Shown: in pieces, positions 52,206 through 63,458 of the stretch | Layout: the number at the start of each line of letters is the position of its first letter | How positions within the stretch are numbered: the stretch's first letter is position 1 | Assembly (NCBI GenBank): GCA_030715195.1 | Contig: JAUYVI010000006.1 | Location: 124,001 to 188,000 of the forward strand | Length of the DNA stretch: 64,000 nucleotides | Direction: 5' to 3' | From: Dongia sedimenti | Lineage (GTDB): Bacteria > Pseudomonadota > Alphaproteobacteria > Dongiales > Dongiaceae | Position numbers and translations under genes: made by a program | Notes under the pieces: generated by a model | Database searches by the model: none | Told to the model about the DNA's origin: nothing | Seen by the model: the letters and a program-made list of their open reading frames with translations, nothing else

Positions 52206-52670
52206 TCAGGCCCGCGCGGTTTCCTGCCATTTGCCGGTCTCGGCCTGCTGGAAATAGACCACGGCATGGCCGGCCTCCTTGCAGGTCCGCCATTCGGTTC
52301 GGGCGGCGGCGACCGCCGCCGCGTCATGGCCGTCGAACAGCGTGCAGACCAGCTTGAAATCGCCGATCCGGTCGTGCCTTGCGCCGTCGCTCAGGATCAG
52401 CACCTGGGCTCCATTGGGGTTGTCGCCGTCCCCTCCGGCCGGCGCCAGGAAGATCGGCTGGCGTTCCGCCTCGCCGTCCCGCGCCGTGCCGTGGGGCAGG
52501 AAGGAATCCGGCCGGTAGGTCCAGAGCAGGGCGGCCAGGGCCTCGACCCGCTCGGTCGAGCCGGCCAGCACCAGCACGCGATCGCCGCGCTGGTGGCACC
52601 GCTCGAGGATGACCGGCAGGACTTCCTCGAGCCGTGCGCGTTGCAGGTGATAGAACCGGACTTCCGTCAC
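52206..52670 (-). CDS. holC: DNA polymerase III chi subunit
   Basis: 154 residues: EVRFYHLQR at the start, RCHQRGDRVLVLAGS, LLWTYRPDSFLPHGTA and VLILSDG are HolC motifs. It links the clamp loader to single-strand binding protein. GTG start at 52670. It follows pepA by 22 nt, the common pepA-holC order. Confidence 0.93.
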   Translation of the reverse strand: MTEVRFYHLQRARLEEVLPVILERCHQRGDRVLVLAGSTERVEALAALLWTYRPDSFLPHGTARDGEAERQPIFLAPAGGDGDNPNGAQVLILSDGARHDRIGDFKLVCTLFDGHDAAAVAAARTEWRTCKEAGHAVVYFQQAETGKWQETARA

Positions 52671-52692
52671 TTATCCCCGATGCCGAAGGGCA

Positions 52693-54192
52693 TCATTTAT
52701 CCTCGTAGTGGTCGGCGACCAGCCGGTCGAGCAGCCGCACGCCGTAGGCGGTGGCGCCCTTCGGCACGGTCGGCGCGTCCTTGTCCGACCAGGCCATGCC
52801 GGCGATGTCGAGATGCGCCCAGGGCACACCCTTCTGGATGAAGCGCTGGATGAACTGCGCCGCCGTGATGCTGCCGCCGTACCGGCCGCCGATGTTCTTC
52901 ATGTCGGCCGCGGGCGAATCGATCAGCTTGTCGTAGGCGGGACCCAGCGGCATGCGCCAGAGCAGCTCGCCGGTCGCCTTGCCGGCTTCGGTCAGGCGAT
53001 CGGACAGCGTGTCGTCGTTGCAGAACAATCCGCCATGCACCTGGCCCAGGGCCACCATGATGGCACCGGTCAGGGTGGCGAGATCGACGATCGCGACCGG
53101 CTTGAAGTTCTCCTGGGTGTACCAGAGCGCGTCCGCCAGCACGAGCCGGCCTTCCGCGTCGGTGTTCAGCACCTCGATGGTCTGGCCCGACATCGAGGTC
53201 ACGATGTCGCCCGGGCGCTGCGCGTTGCCGCCCGGCATGTTCTCCACCAGGCCGACCACGCCGACTGCGTTGACCTTGGCCTTGCGCGCGGCCAGCGCGC
53301 GCATCAGGCCGATCACCACGCCGGATCCGGCCATGTCCCATTTCATGTCTTCCATGCCGGCGGCCGGCTTGATCGAGATGCCGCCGGTGTCGAAGGTGAC
53401 GCCCTTGCCGACGAAGGCGATCGGCTTCGCCTTCGAATCGTCGGCGCCGTTCCAGCGCATGACGACGAGCTTGGATTCGCGCTCGCTGCCCTGGCCGACG
53501 CCGAGGATGGCACCCATGCCGAGCTTCTTCATCTCGGATTCGCCCAGCACCTTCACCTCGACGCCGACATCGGCGAGCGTCTTGGCCTGCTGCGCCAGCG
53601 TCTCCGGATAGATGATGTTGGCCGGCTCGGAGACCAGGTCGCGGGCGAAGCTGATGCTTTCGCCGATCTTCTCCAGCGGATCGTAGGCCTTCTTCGCGGC
53701 ATGGGCTTCCGCCGTGCCGATGGTAAGCCGCTTCAGGCTCGGCTTCTGCTCCGGCTTCTCCTTGGTCTTGTATTTGTCGAAGCGATAGCTCCGCAGCTGC
53801 GCGCCATAGGCGATGTTGGCGGCGAGCTCGGCCTCGCTCAACGGCGCGCCGGGGATCGCCTCGATCAGCACCGTCGCTTCCTTCTCGCCGGCGGCGTTGA
53901 AGGCGGCGACCAGCCGGCCGCCGATCGCCTGCGCGGCCAGCGCGTCCAGCTTCGGCGCCGCGCCCAACCCGAACAGCAGCACCCGATGCGCCTGCACGCC
54001 GGCCGGCGCCAGCAAGGCCAGGTGATCGTCGGGGCCGCCCTTGAACCGGCTGGCGCCGATCGCGCGATTGACCGCGCCCTTTGTCAGCTTCTCGACTTGC
54101 GCGGCATGGGATCCGAGCTTGCGGCCGTCCATGACGCCAACGGCCAAACTGCCGGTCTCCGGCAATTCCGGCTTCGCGAATGCGATTTTCAT
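52693..54192 (-). CDS. pepA: Leucyl aminopeptidase (peptidase M17)
   Basis: 499 residues. The catalytic domain has GKGVTFDTGG, the signature NTDAEGRLVLADAL with metal-binding Asp and Glu, and the Lys/Arg of the active site. An N-terminal macro-like domain precedes it. It removes N-terminal residues in the cytosol using two metal ions. ATG at 54192 follows GAGGAAAGC. Divergent from lptD across 287 bp. Confidence 0.95.
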   Translation of the reverse strand: MKIAFAKPELPETGSLAVGVMDGRKLGSHAAQVEKLTKGAVNRAIGASRFKGGPDDHLALLAPAGVQAHRVLLFGLGAAPKLDALAAQAIGGRLVAAFNAAGEKEATVLIEAIPGAPLSEAELAANIAYGAQLRSYRFDKYKTKEKPEQKPSLKRLTIGTAEAHAAKKAYDPLEKIGESISFARDLVSEPANIIYPETLAQQAKTLADVGVEVKVLGESEMKKLGMGAILGVGQGSERESKLVVMRWNGADDSKAKPIAFVGKGVTFDTGGISIKPAAGMEDMKWDMAGSGVVIGLMRALAARKAKVNAVGVVGLVENMPGGNAQRPGDIVTSMSGQTIEVLNTDAEGRLVLADALWYTQENFKPVAIVDLATLTGAIMVALGQVHGGLFCNDDTLSDRLTEAGKATGELLWRMPLGPAYDKLIDSPAADMKNIGGRYGGSITAAQFIQRFIQKGVPWAHLDIAGMAWSDKDAPTVPKGATAYGVRLLDRLVADHYEDK

Positions 54193-54479
54193 GCTTTCCT
54201 CGGCGATTGCGACCGGCGACGCCCGGTCCGTTCTTGCGAATCTGCTCAAGAGTTAGCATAGGGAGCCGCGCGCCGCCAGCCGGGGAACACGCTGGTATGA
54301 CGACTCGCAAGTCCATGAAATCAGTGGACGAAAGGGCTTAACATGCTAGTTTACCGGCCAACGAGCGCGGCCGGATTCCGGCCCTGAAGGCCGCTGGCGA
54401 AACGGGGAAAGCCCGAGGCGAGTCACAAGGGCCGTCGGCCGCCTTACAAAGACCGATAGGGGATCTTCGGGGTGGCGGC

Positions 54480-56723
54480 GTGAGGCGGCTCAAGCCTTCA
54501 GGCGGATTTGCTTTAAGGGAAGCACGAGCAGGCGTATCGCGGAGCGGGCGGGCGCTGCGCGGCCTGTTCGTCTGTGCGACCGCCTTGCTCTGCCTCCTGC
54601 GTCTGGATCTCGACGCCGCGGCGGCCAGCGACGCCCCGGTCGACCTGATCGCCGACGAGGCCGGTTACGACCAGGATCTCGGCGTCTATGTCGCGCGCGG
54701 CCATGTCGAGATGGCGCAGGACGACCGCGTGGTCATGGCCGATACCATCACCTACAACGAGCGCAGCAAGACGATCAGCGCCTCCGGCAACGTCACCCTG
54801 CTGCTGCCGAGCGGCGATACGGTCTTCGCCAACTACGTTGACCTCTCGGACGACTTCAAGGACGGCGTGATCAGGGGCTTTCGGGCGCTCCTGAGGGACA
54901 AGTCGCGCCTCGCCGCCTATTCGGCGCACCGGGTCGGCGGCACCAAGGAGATCCTGAACAAGGCGGTCTACACGCCGTGCCTGCCCTGCAAGAGCGATCC
55001 GACGCGCCAGCCGGTCTGGCAGATCAAGGCCGATCAGGTGGTGCGCGACGAGACCGCGCAGACCATCACCTATCACGATGCCACGATGGAGATGTGGGGC
55101 GTCCCGGTGTTCTACACCCCGTTCTTCCAGCATCCGGATGTCGGCGTGAAGCGGCAGACCGGTCTGCTCAATCCGGCCTTCTCGGTCTCGTCCGGTCGCT
55201 CCGGCGTGCAAATCCGCCAGCCCTATTTCATCACCCTGGGCGACGACAAGGATATCACCCTGAGCCCGATCGCGCGCATCACCGGCGATCCCGACCCGGC
55301 CGGCGGCGTGATGGTCGGCGAATACCGGCAGCGCGTGCCCAACGGCGCCTTTCTCCTCGGTGCCTCGGGCACCTATGAGGCCGAACCCGAGAACGACGAA
55401 TCCGATCGCGAGTTCCGCGGCCATGTCAACGGCGCCGGCCTGTTCGACCTCAACCGCGACTGGCGCTGGGGCTTCAACTTCAAGAACACCACCGACAAGG
55501 ACTACCTGCGGCAATATCATCTCGGCTCGCGGCGATGGCTCGAGGACACGCTGTGGACCGAAGGCTTCTTCGGCCGCAGCTATTTCGAGGCCCGCGGCTA
55601 TGGCTGGCAGACCACCAACGACAATCTGCGCGACGCCACGGCGCCGATCATCACGCCGCTGCTGAACTACAATTTCACCGGCGAGCCGGGAGCCGGCGGC
55701 GGCTATTGGGGCCTCAACGCCGGCTTGATGAACCTGGTGCGCCGCGAGGGCCGGGATTCGCTCCGGGTTTCGATGCATCCCAGCTGGACTTTGCCCTATA
55801 CCGGTTCCTGGGGCGACGTCTACGAGCTCCAGCTCACGGTCCACGCCGACATGTACGTCGCCAACGACGTCGATACCAACAGCGACGACATCGACCCCAA
55901 CGACACCAACACCTTCGACGGCGTGACCGGCCGCGTCTTTCCGCAGGGCAGCTTCAAGTGGCGCTATCCTTTCGTGAAGCCGGGCGAGACCTTCACCCAG
56001 GTGCTGCAGCCGATCGTTCAGCTCGTGATGGCGCCGGATTGCTGCAACACCGGCAAGATCCCGAACGAGGACAGCCGCACCTTCGAGTGGGACGATACCA
56101 AGCTGTTCTCCGCCGACCGCTTCACCGGCTTCGATCGGGTGGATGCCGGGTCGCGCGTCAACTACGGCCTCGAGTGGAGCGCCTACAACAACGAGGGTGG
56201 CCACGCCGAGGTCTTCCTCGGCCAGAGCTATCAGTTCATCCGCAGCCATGACGAGCCGGAGGACAGCGGCATCAACAGCGATCTGACCGACATCGTCGGC
56301 CGCCTGTCGCTGCAGCCGAACTCGCTGCTGAATGCGACCTACCGCTTCCGCTTCGACACCGACCAGGCGAAGATGAAGCGGCAGGAGGTCAGCCTCGTCG
56401 CCGGCCCCCGCGAGCTCAACGGCGCGGTGAGCTACGTGCATCTTGCCGGCAACGAGGATTTCGCCAGCCGGGAGCAGGTCTCGGCCTCGCTCGCCACCAA
56501 GTTCCTCGACTACTGGTCGGTTTCGGCCGGCGCCAGCTACGACTTGGTCGATGACGACGTAAACGGCCTCTATGGCGGTTTCGGCTATAACGATGAGTGC
56601 TTCGGCTTCAACGTGAACGTCCAGTACAGCCCGGACGGCGATACCGACCTTTCCTCCGGCAAGTTCGCCGCCTTCGTGACCTTCACGTTCAAGAATCTCG
56701 GCGATATCGGGACCTCGTTCTGA
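54480..56723 (+). CDS. lptD: LPS-assembly outer-membrane protein LptD
   Basis: 747 residues: signal segment (about 25-50), periplasmic OstA/LptA-like domain (about 55-170; LIADEAGYDQDLGVYVARGH), then a beta-barrel domain to the end. A Cys pair TPCLPC (near residue 163) and DCCN near 520 fit the inter-domain disulfides needed for function. It inserts LPS into the outer leaflet with LptE. GTG start at 54480. It is followed by surA, which folds it. Confidence 0.94.
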   Translation: MRRLKPSGGFALREARAGVSRSGRALRGLFVCATALLCLLRLDLDAAAASDAPVDLIADEAGYDQDLGVYVARGHVEMAQDDRVVMADTITYNERSKTISASGNVTLLLPSGDTVFANYVDLSDDFKDGVIRGFRALLRDKSRLAAYSAHRVGGTKEILNKAVYTPCLPCKSDPTRQPVWQIKADQVVRDETAQTITYHDATMEMWGVPVFYTPFFQHPDVGVKRQTGLLNPAFSVSSGRSGVQIRQPYFITLGDDKDITLSPIARITGDPDPAGGVMVGEYRQRVPNGAFLLGASGTYEAEPENDESDREFRGHVNGAGLFDLNRDWRWGFNFKNTTDKDYLRQYHLGSRRWLEDTLWTEGFFGRSYFEARGYGWQTTNDNLRDATAPIITPLLNYNFTGEPGAGGGYWGLNAGLMNLVRREGRDSLRVSMHPSWTLPYTGSWGDVYELQLTVHADMYVANDVDTNSDDIDPNDTNTFDGVTGRVFPQGSFKWRYPFVKPGETFTQVLQPIVQLVMAPDCCNTGKIPNEDSRTFEWDDTKLFSADRFTGFDRVDAGSRVNYGLEWSAYNNEGGHAEVFLGQSYQFIRSHDEPEDSGINSDLTDIVGRLSLQPNSLLNATYRFRFDTDQAKMKRQEVSLVAGPRELNGAVSYVHLAGNEDFASREQVSASLATKFLDYWSVSAGASYDLVDDDVNGLYGGFGYNDECFGFNVNVQYSPDGDTDLSSGKFAAFVTFTFKNLGDIGTSF

Positions 56724-56884
56724 CGATTGGCTGCCAGCGCGCATCCGGGACGCGGGATACATATCCGGGCAGAATATCATGGGCACCGGCGGCGGATTCG
56801 GTCAGGATCGGCCGGCGGATTGCAGTATCGTGCCGGACTTGCTTGAGTGGTTCGGATTGACAGGGTCGGATTGGAGAAAACGGA

Positions 56885-58216
56885 TTGTCTGCTAGCTTTC
56901 AATCGCAGGGCGGATCGCTGAAGCCCGGCCGTAAGGCCTGGGTGAAGATCGCGGCCGTGTTCTGCCTCCTGATCGGTCTCGCGGCCGGGGCACCGGCGGC
57001 CCTGGCGCAGGACGAGCTCAAGATCGCCGCGGTGGTCAACGACGACGTGATCACCCAGCTTGATGTCTTTGCCCGGCTGCGCGCCGCGATGCTCTCGGCA
57101 CGCCTGCAGGACACGCCCGAGAATCGGCAGAATCTGCTGCCGAACGTGATGCGCTCCCTGATCGACGATCACCTGAAGGCGCAGGAGGCGAAGGCCCAGG
57201 GCGTCACCGTCGGCGACGGCGAGGTCAATGCCCGGATCGCCGGTCTGGCCGGCCGGAACAACATGTCGCGCGAGGATTTCGAATCCATGCTGGCCAGCAA
57301 CGGCATCCTGGTCTCGGCGCTGGCCGACCAGATCCGGGCCGACATCGCCTGGAGCCGCCTGGTGCAGCGGAAGTTGCGCGCCACGATCCGCATCACCGAC
57401 GCCGAGATCAACGAGTCTCTCGCGCGGGCGAAGTCGGCGCGGGGCAAGAACGAGTATCGGCTCTCGCAGATCTTCCAGGCGATCGATTCGCCGAAGGATG
57501 CGCCGACCGTGCAGCAAGCAACCCAACGCCTGCTCGATCAGCTCCAGAGCGGCGCCGATTTCGCCTCGCTCGCGCAGGAATTCTCGCAGGACACCAGTGC
57601 CGCCAACGGCGGCGATATCGGCTGGATCCGCGCCGACGAGGCCGATCCCGCGGTTGCCGCCGAGCTGGCGCGCCTCGGCGGCGGGCCGGAGGTGAAGGGC
57701 AAGTTGATCGGCCCGGTCCAGGGCACCGGCGGCTACTACCTGGTGCGGATCGAGGATGTACGGCAGGCGACCGATTCCGCGGTGGCGCCCGGCTCGGTGC
57801 ACCTCATTCGCCTGCTCTGGCCGCTGGCGCCGAACGCCTCGGAAAAGGAAGTGCAGTCGGCGCAGGAGCAGGCGGACGGCTTCGCCGGCAAGGCCGCGCA
57901 TAGCTGCCAGGAATTCCAGACCCTGGCGGAGGATGCGGCTTCGGCGCGGTTCGACGATCTGGGCCGGGTCCCGGTCGACGACATGCCGCCCGAAATCCGC
58001 AACATGGTGATGACCCAGCAGGTCGGCGAACCCAGCAACGCGATCCGCGGCGACGGCGGCGTGGCGATCTTCGTGGTCTGCGACCGGGGTGATACCAACG
58101 GCGAGGTCTCCCGCGTCGCGATCGCCGACCGGCTCGCCGCCGAACGGCTGGAGACTCTTGCGCGCGGCTATCTAAGCGACCTGCGCCGCGCCGCTTATAT
58201 CGACATCCGGCTATGA
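56885..58216 (+). CDS. surA: Periplasmic peptidyl-prolyl isomerase / chaperone SurA
   Basis: 443 residues: signal peptide (to ALAQ, about residue 42), SurA N-domain ([20 protein letters not shown], then [15 protein letters not shown]), one clear PpiC rotamase domain ([11 protein letters not shown] through GGDIGWI) and a weaker second. It carries outer-membrane proteins such as LptD through the periplasm. TTG start at 56885, with GGAG upstream. It overlaps rsmA by 4 nt. Confidence 0.93.
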   Translation: MSASFQSQGGSLKPGRKAWVKIAAVFCLLIGLAAGAPAALAQDELKIAAVVNDDVITQLDVFARLRAAMLSARLQDTPENRQNLLPNVMRSLIDDHLKAQEAKAQGVTVGDGEVNARIAGLAGRNNMSREDFESMLASNGILVSALADQIRADIAWSRLVQRKLRATIRITDAEINESLARAKSARGKNEYRLSQIFQAIDSPKDAPTVQQATQRLLDQLQSGADFASLAQEFSQDTSAANGGDIGWIRADEADPAVAAELARLGGGPEVKGKLIGPVQGTGGYYLVRIEDVRQATDSAVAPGSVHLIRLLWPLAPNASEKEVQSAQEQADGFAGKAAHSCQEFQTLAEDAASARFDDLGRVPVDDMPPEIRNMVMTQQVGEPSNAIRGDGGVAIFVVCDRGDTNGEVSRVAIADRLAAERLETLARGYLSDLRRAAYIDIRL

Positions 58217-59082
58217 CCGACGAATTGCTGGCCAAGGACGGCCTGCCGCCGCTGCGCGAGGTGATGCGCCGCAACGGCATCGAGCCCAAGCGCAACCTCG
58301 GCCAGAACTTCCTGTTCGACCTCAACCTCACCCAGAAGATCGCCCGCGCCGCCGGAAAACTCGACGAAGGCACGGTGATCGAGGTTGGCCCCGGCCCCGG
58401 CGGCCTGACCCGCGCCCTGCTGATGGAGGGTGCCAGGAAGGTGATCGCGATCGAGCGCGATGCCCGCGCGCTCCCCGCCTTGGCCCAGGTCGCCGCCCAT
58501 TATCCGGGCCGGCTCGAAGTGGTCGACGGCGATGCGCTCAAGACCGATGCCGCGGCCCTGGGCGAGGCGCCGCGCCGCATCGTCGCCAACCTGCCTTACA
58601 ACATCGCGACCCCGTTGCTGCTGCAATGGATGGAGCAGGCGGAAGCTTTCGCCTCGTTGACCCTGATGTTCCAGAAGGAGGTCGCCGACCGCCTGACCGC
58701 GCAGCCGCGCACCAAGGATTACGGCCGGCTCTCGATCGTGACGCAATGGCGCTGCACGGTGAAGCAGCTGTTCGACATCCCGCCCAAGGCCTTCATCCCC
58801 CCGCCCAAGGTGACCTCGACCGTGGTGCAGCTGATCCCGCATCCTAACGGGCCGCTCTATCCCGCCGACCCCCGCGACCTCGAAGCGGTCGCCGAAGCCG
58901 GCTTCGGTCAGCGGCGGAAGATGCTGCGCCAGTCGCTCAAGACCCTGCCGGTCGAAGCCAACGCGCTCCTCGACCGCGCCAACATCCGCGATACCGCCCG
59001 GGCCGAAGAACTCAGCATCGAGGAATTCTGCCAACTCGCCCGCGCCTTTGCGGAAATGCGGCGGCGCGGGCGGAGCGGGTAG
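58213..59082 (+). CDS. rsmA: 16S rRNA dimethyladenosine transferase RsmA (KsgA)
   Basis: 289 residues. The SAM motif is [10 protein letters not shown], and the catalytic NLPYNI motif marks an N6-adenine dimethylase. It methylates two adenosines in the last helix of 16S rRNA. ATGA overlap with surA. The usual pdxA gene between surA and rsmA is absent here. Confidence 0.96.
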   Translation: MTDELLAKDGLPPLREVMRRNGIEPKRNLGQNFLFDLNLTQKIARAAGKLDEGTVIEVGPGPGGLTRALLMEGARKVIAIERDARALPALAQVAAHYPGRLEVVDGDALKTDAAALGEAPRRIVANLPYNIATPLLLQWMEQAEAFASLTLMFQKEVADRLTAQPRTKDYGRLSIVTQWRCTVKQLFDIPPKAFIPPPKVTSTVVQLIPHPNGPLYPADPRDLEAVAEAGFGQRRKMLRQSLKTLPVEANALLDRANIRDTARAEELSIEEFCQLARAFAEMRRRGRSG

Positions 59083-59158
59083 GGCGCTGGAACTTCCTCC
59101 AGCTCATTGAAACTGTCTGCCAATGCTCTGGAAGGTCCAGCGCTCCGAACAATCTCCG

Positions 59159-59304
59159 CTGCATATTCCTGAATTCATCCGATGTCGCGCGGTTACACGG
59201 CGCACCGATCGTGGTATAATTGCTGCCTGCCCTCCGACCCGTCCGCCGATGCGCGGAAGCGCGTAGCGCGAAGGCAGGCGTTGATTGACATTGTGAATGC
59301 TGCA
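59159..59304 (+). repeat. Dispersed repeat block, copy B; possible structured RNA
   Basis: Second copy of the block at 9291-9442, with the same landmarks in the same order. It has a consensus TATAAT at 59215-59220, with TTACAC 16 nt upstream. It is followed by a perfect 7-bp stem GCCTGCC (59225-59231) / GGCAGGC (59273-59279). Within that, GCGC-GGAA-GCGC gives a small GNRA-loop hairpin. Confidence 0.6.
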
Positions 59305-59631
59305 TCGAAGTCGCGCGTGGCGTGACGGAAGCTGTTGCTGATTTGCAACCGGACCCAGCCCGGACAGGAAAAACGTTGCGTGAAAATTCCGCATTACACG
59401 GCGGGTCAATCTTCGGCGCGTGCATGGTTGCGCGCAGGACCGAAGCACGGGAACACGACGCGCTGTGCACCGAACTTGTACCCAGCTTTTACAGAACGCA
59501 GAATCGCTTCGCCCGCTCTAACCGGACAAAGAGCATTCATCTTAAGAAGCTTGAACTGACTTGAAGCGCCTCCAAAGCGTGGAGGCCGTAAAAGTGAATG
59601 GCGTTCGCACGCGACGTGTTTTGCTGCTCTG

Positions 59632-59655
59632 CAACGCAGACCCGACGCAGACAGA
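59632..59655. repeat. Single GCAGAC-pair motif related to the tandem units at 9.5-9.85 kb
   Basis: AACGCAGACCCGACGCAGAC matches the opening of the tandem units (AACGCAGACAGGACGCAGAC) except at the linker. It lies in the same order after the dispersed block as at 9.5 kb, suggesting a longer ancestral element. Confidence 0.5.
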
Positions 59656-59724
59656 ATCAAAACCCTGGAAACGCGATCGAACTGGCGCGCCGCCGCCGCA
59701 ACCTTTACCGGAGGTTTACGGAAT

Positions 59725-59763
59725 CAAAAAAGCCGAATGCCCGTGCTACGGACATTCGGCTTT
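59725..59763 (-). terminator. Intrinsic terminator of ettA
   Basis: A perfect 8-bp stem GCCGAATG (59732-59739) / CATTCGGC (59753-59760), followed on the minus strand by six T. A second stem TTTGAGC / GCTCAAA (about 59775-59799) lies between it and the gene. Confidence 0.9.
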
Positions 59764-59827
59764 CTGGATCAATGGTTTGAGCTGCCTGACGCGGCTCAAA
59801 TGCGCCGTCGCCGTAAACCCTCCGGGA

Positions 59828-61504
<1,677 letters not shown>

Positions 61505-61802
61505 GCTCGAACGCTCCAAAATCTCGGGATTGCCGGTCTTTTAGACGATCGGGCACGGAATCAGAAGGGGGCAAAGAAAAGAGAAGAAGGAACGGCCAAC
61601 AGCCCTGCCTAGGCTCATAAACTCAGCGTGAGACGCCTTTTGAATCACGGGCTTCGCGCCCGTGTGCCTCTTGTTCGCGTGGAGGAAATCCACTATTATT
61701 AGTATCAAAGCGCGTGCGTCCTATTCTTTAGCTGGGTCGTGCTGCGGATGGCAACCACAGCCGCGGGGGAGAAGCAGCATATCCTCCAGTAGAGATCGCT
61801 CG

Positions 61803-62789
61803 ATGGTCTGGGTCTTGGGAGCAGCTCTGACGGTCAGTTTTCTGGTGCTGTTGCCGATAATCTATGACGTGGCGAGTTTGCATTCCGAGCGGCTGGGGGA
61901 GCTTTGGGGCTACGCCCCAAATCAGTTCCTCTTTCTTCTTGTGCCGTTTCCGATTGCGGCCTTCGCTGCCTTTATTGGGTTTCGCTACACGGTCGTCGTC
62001 CTGGGAGGAGAGTCGATCGGCGATCCCATTCTCGAGTGGCTGGTCGCCAATTGGCCGGTCGTTCTTCTCGCAGGCTGTATCGTCGTCTCCGCCCTTACGA
62101 TCACAGACTATTTCTTCACCGCGAAGGTTTTCGATCGCTTGGAGCCGGCCTATGCGCTAAAGGCGCTCGATTCGGCCGAATCGCTGCGAAACCAGGTCGA
62201 GAGCAGCACGGATCCATCGGTCATCGAGGCAACGAGGAAGTCAATTGCGGAGCAAGGCAAGGCGCAGGTTGATCTGCTAAAGGCCGGACCCCGCCTGCAG
62301 CCCGAAGAGATTCTGGCCCTGCCCCCCGCCGTCTACATCAAAGCGGTGCTGGACGCCGATCTTCAGAGAAGATGGAAGCTCTTGAATCCAACCGCGCACG
62401 CGCTTAGTGCGCTGCAGCTTTTTGCAGCTCTGATGACCGCGTTCGCGGCGCTGTTCTCGATGCTGATAATCTATCTGGCGGTCAAAGATGGCCACAAGGA
62501 CGCCGTTAATTCGACACTGAACGCTATAACGATCTCACTCGTGGCTTTTGCCGTTTACCCGATTTGCTATCGGTACTTCTTCGCCGAGATGCAGCTGATA
62601 ACGAACTTCACATCCACAATACGCGGCGACTTCTTGTCGGCGTTTCTTATCTCAGGGGCGGCTGCAACGGTCATGTTCATAAACCCTGAGCGGCAAGACT
62701 TGGCGGGTATTGCCTTCAAGGGTCTCCCATTCCTCCTGGTGATTGGGCCAAGCGTCTATTCCGCGGTGGCGGGGCCATTGGCTCTATGA
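61803..62789 (+). CDS. Hypothetical multi-pass membrane protein, possibly truncated by an in-frame TGA
   Basis: 328 residues with about six to seven predicted helices and a soluble middle part (about residues 105-190, charged and helical). No family is recognised. Codon use and base composition are less GC-rich than in neighbouring genes, suggesting recent arrival. The frame stays open for 49 more codons after the TGA and encodes one more helix, so the natural protein may be longer. It is divergent from ettA. Confidence 0.65.
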   Translation: MVWVLGAALTVSFLVLLPIIYDVASLHSERLGELWGYAPNQFLFLLVPFPIAAFAAFIGFRYTVVVLGGESIGDPILEWLVANWPVVLLAGCIVVSALTITDYFFTAKVFDRLEPAYALKALDSAESLRNQVESSTDPSVIEATRKSIAEQGKAQVDLLKAGPRLQPEEILALPPAVYIKAVLDADLQRRWKLLNPTAHALSALQLFAALMTAFAALFSMLIIYLAVKDGHKDAVNSTLNAITISLVAFAVYPICYRYFFAEMQLITNFTSTIRGDFLSAFLISGAAATVMFINPERQDLAGIAFKGLPFLLVIGPSVYSAVAGPLAL

Positions 62790-62939
62790 GGGCTAATTGG
62801 TATCGATGCCAATCCGGGAACTCGGCTGGCGCTGTTTATCGTGTCGGTATTGTTGGCAGTAGTTGTCGCCCTAGTCATTTGGCCTCGAGACAAAGGTGGG
62901 CCAGCGGGTGACGCCTCTAGCCGGTCTGATCGGTCGTAA
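62790..62939 (+). pseudogene. In-frame continuation of the membrane protein after TGA
   Basis: 49 sense codons in the same frame as the preceding gene, then TAA. They encode a clear membrane helix (LALFIVSVLLAVVVALVIW) and a short polar tail. There is no plausible start codon of its own before the helix, so this looks like the severed end of the gene at 61803 or a readthrough extension. Confidence 0.5.
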
Positions 62940-63008
62940 AGCAGCGTGGTGTCTCTAAGATAACTCGCGTCCCGACCGGCGCCATTCGCGTGGATCGCAA
63001 TGAAACCC

Positions 63009-63452
63009 TCAGCGCGGCGCGAGCTGGACCAGCTCGATCAGGATGCCGTTGGGATCGCGGATGTACCCGGCCTTGACGCCCGATACCGTGCCGCTGGTCA
63101 CCCGCGCGATCTGGCCCTGTGCCGTGGCGCCGGCGCGGAGCAGCGTCGCCCAGGTCGCTTCGATATCGTCGGTCTCGAGCGCCACATGAGCCGCGCCGAC
63201 CAGAGCCGGCGGCGGTGCCGCTCCTTCGATGGCGCCGCCCAGATACTGGATGAACTCGATGTGATGCCCGTGGCCGTAAAGATGCGCCACCAGCAGCGAC
63301 GCGCCGGCGATGCCGGTCACCTCTTCCTGCCACCGGCCCTGGCGCGGCGAGACCGAAGCCGCCTCGAAGCCGAGCTGCTCGGTCCAGAATTTCACCGACT
63401 TCTCCATGTCGGTGACCGTGAAACTCGTATGATTGAAACCGGTGATCGCCAT
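63009..63452 (-). CDS. Glyoxalase/VOC-family protein (lactoylglutathione lyase-like)
   Basis: 147 residues. GFNHTSFTVTDMEKSVKFWTEQLGF at the start and VKAGYIRDPNGILIELVQL at the end form the two VOC modules; His (GFNHTS), His in the middle (HHIEFIQY) and Glu (IELVQ) are possible metal ligands. It lies 6 nt after the short-chain dehydrogenase gene, so they are probably one operon. Substrate unknown. Confidence 0.85.
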   Translation of the reverse strand: MAITGFNHTSFTVTDMEKSVKFWTEQLGFEAASVSPRQGRWQEEVTGIAGASLLVAHLYGHGHHIEFIQYLGGAIEGAAPPPALVGAAHVALETDDIEATWATLLRAGATAQGQIARVTSGTVSGVKAGYIRDPNGILIELVQLAPR

Positions 63453-63458
63453 GCGTCC

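Larger units (their letters stand above)
59083..59827. other. Non-coding stretch between rsmA and ettA
   Basis: 745 bp without a convincing gene. It contains dispersed repeat copy B (59159-59304), decayed-looking relatives of the tandem units (GACGGAAGCTGTTG near 59326 and a GCAGAC pair near 59632) and the ettA terminator at the right end. Confidence 0.65.
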
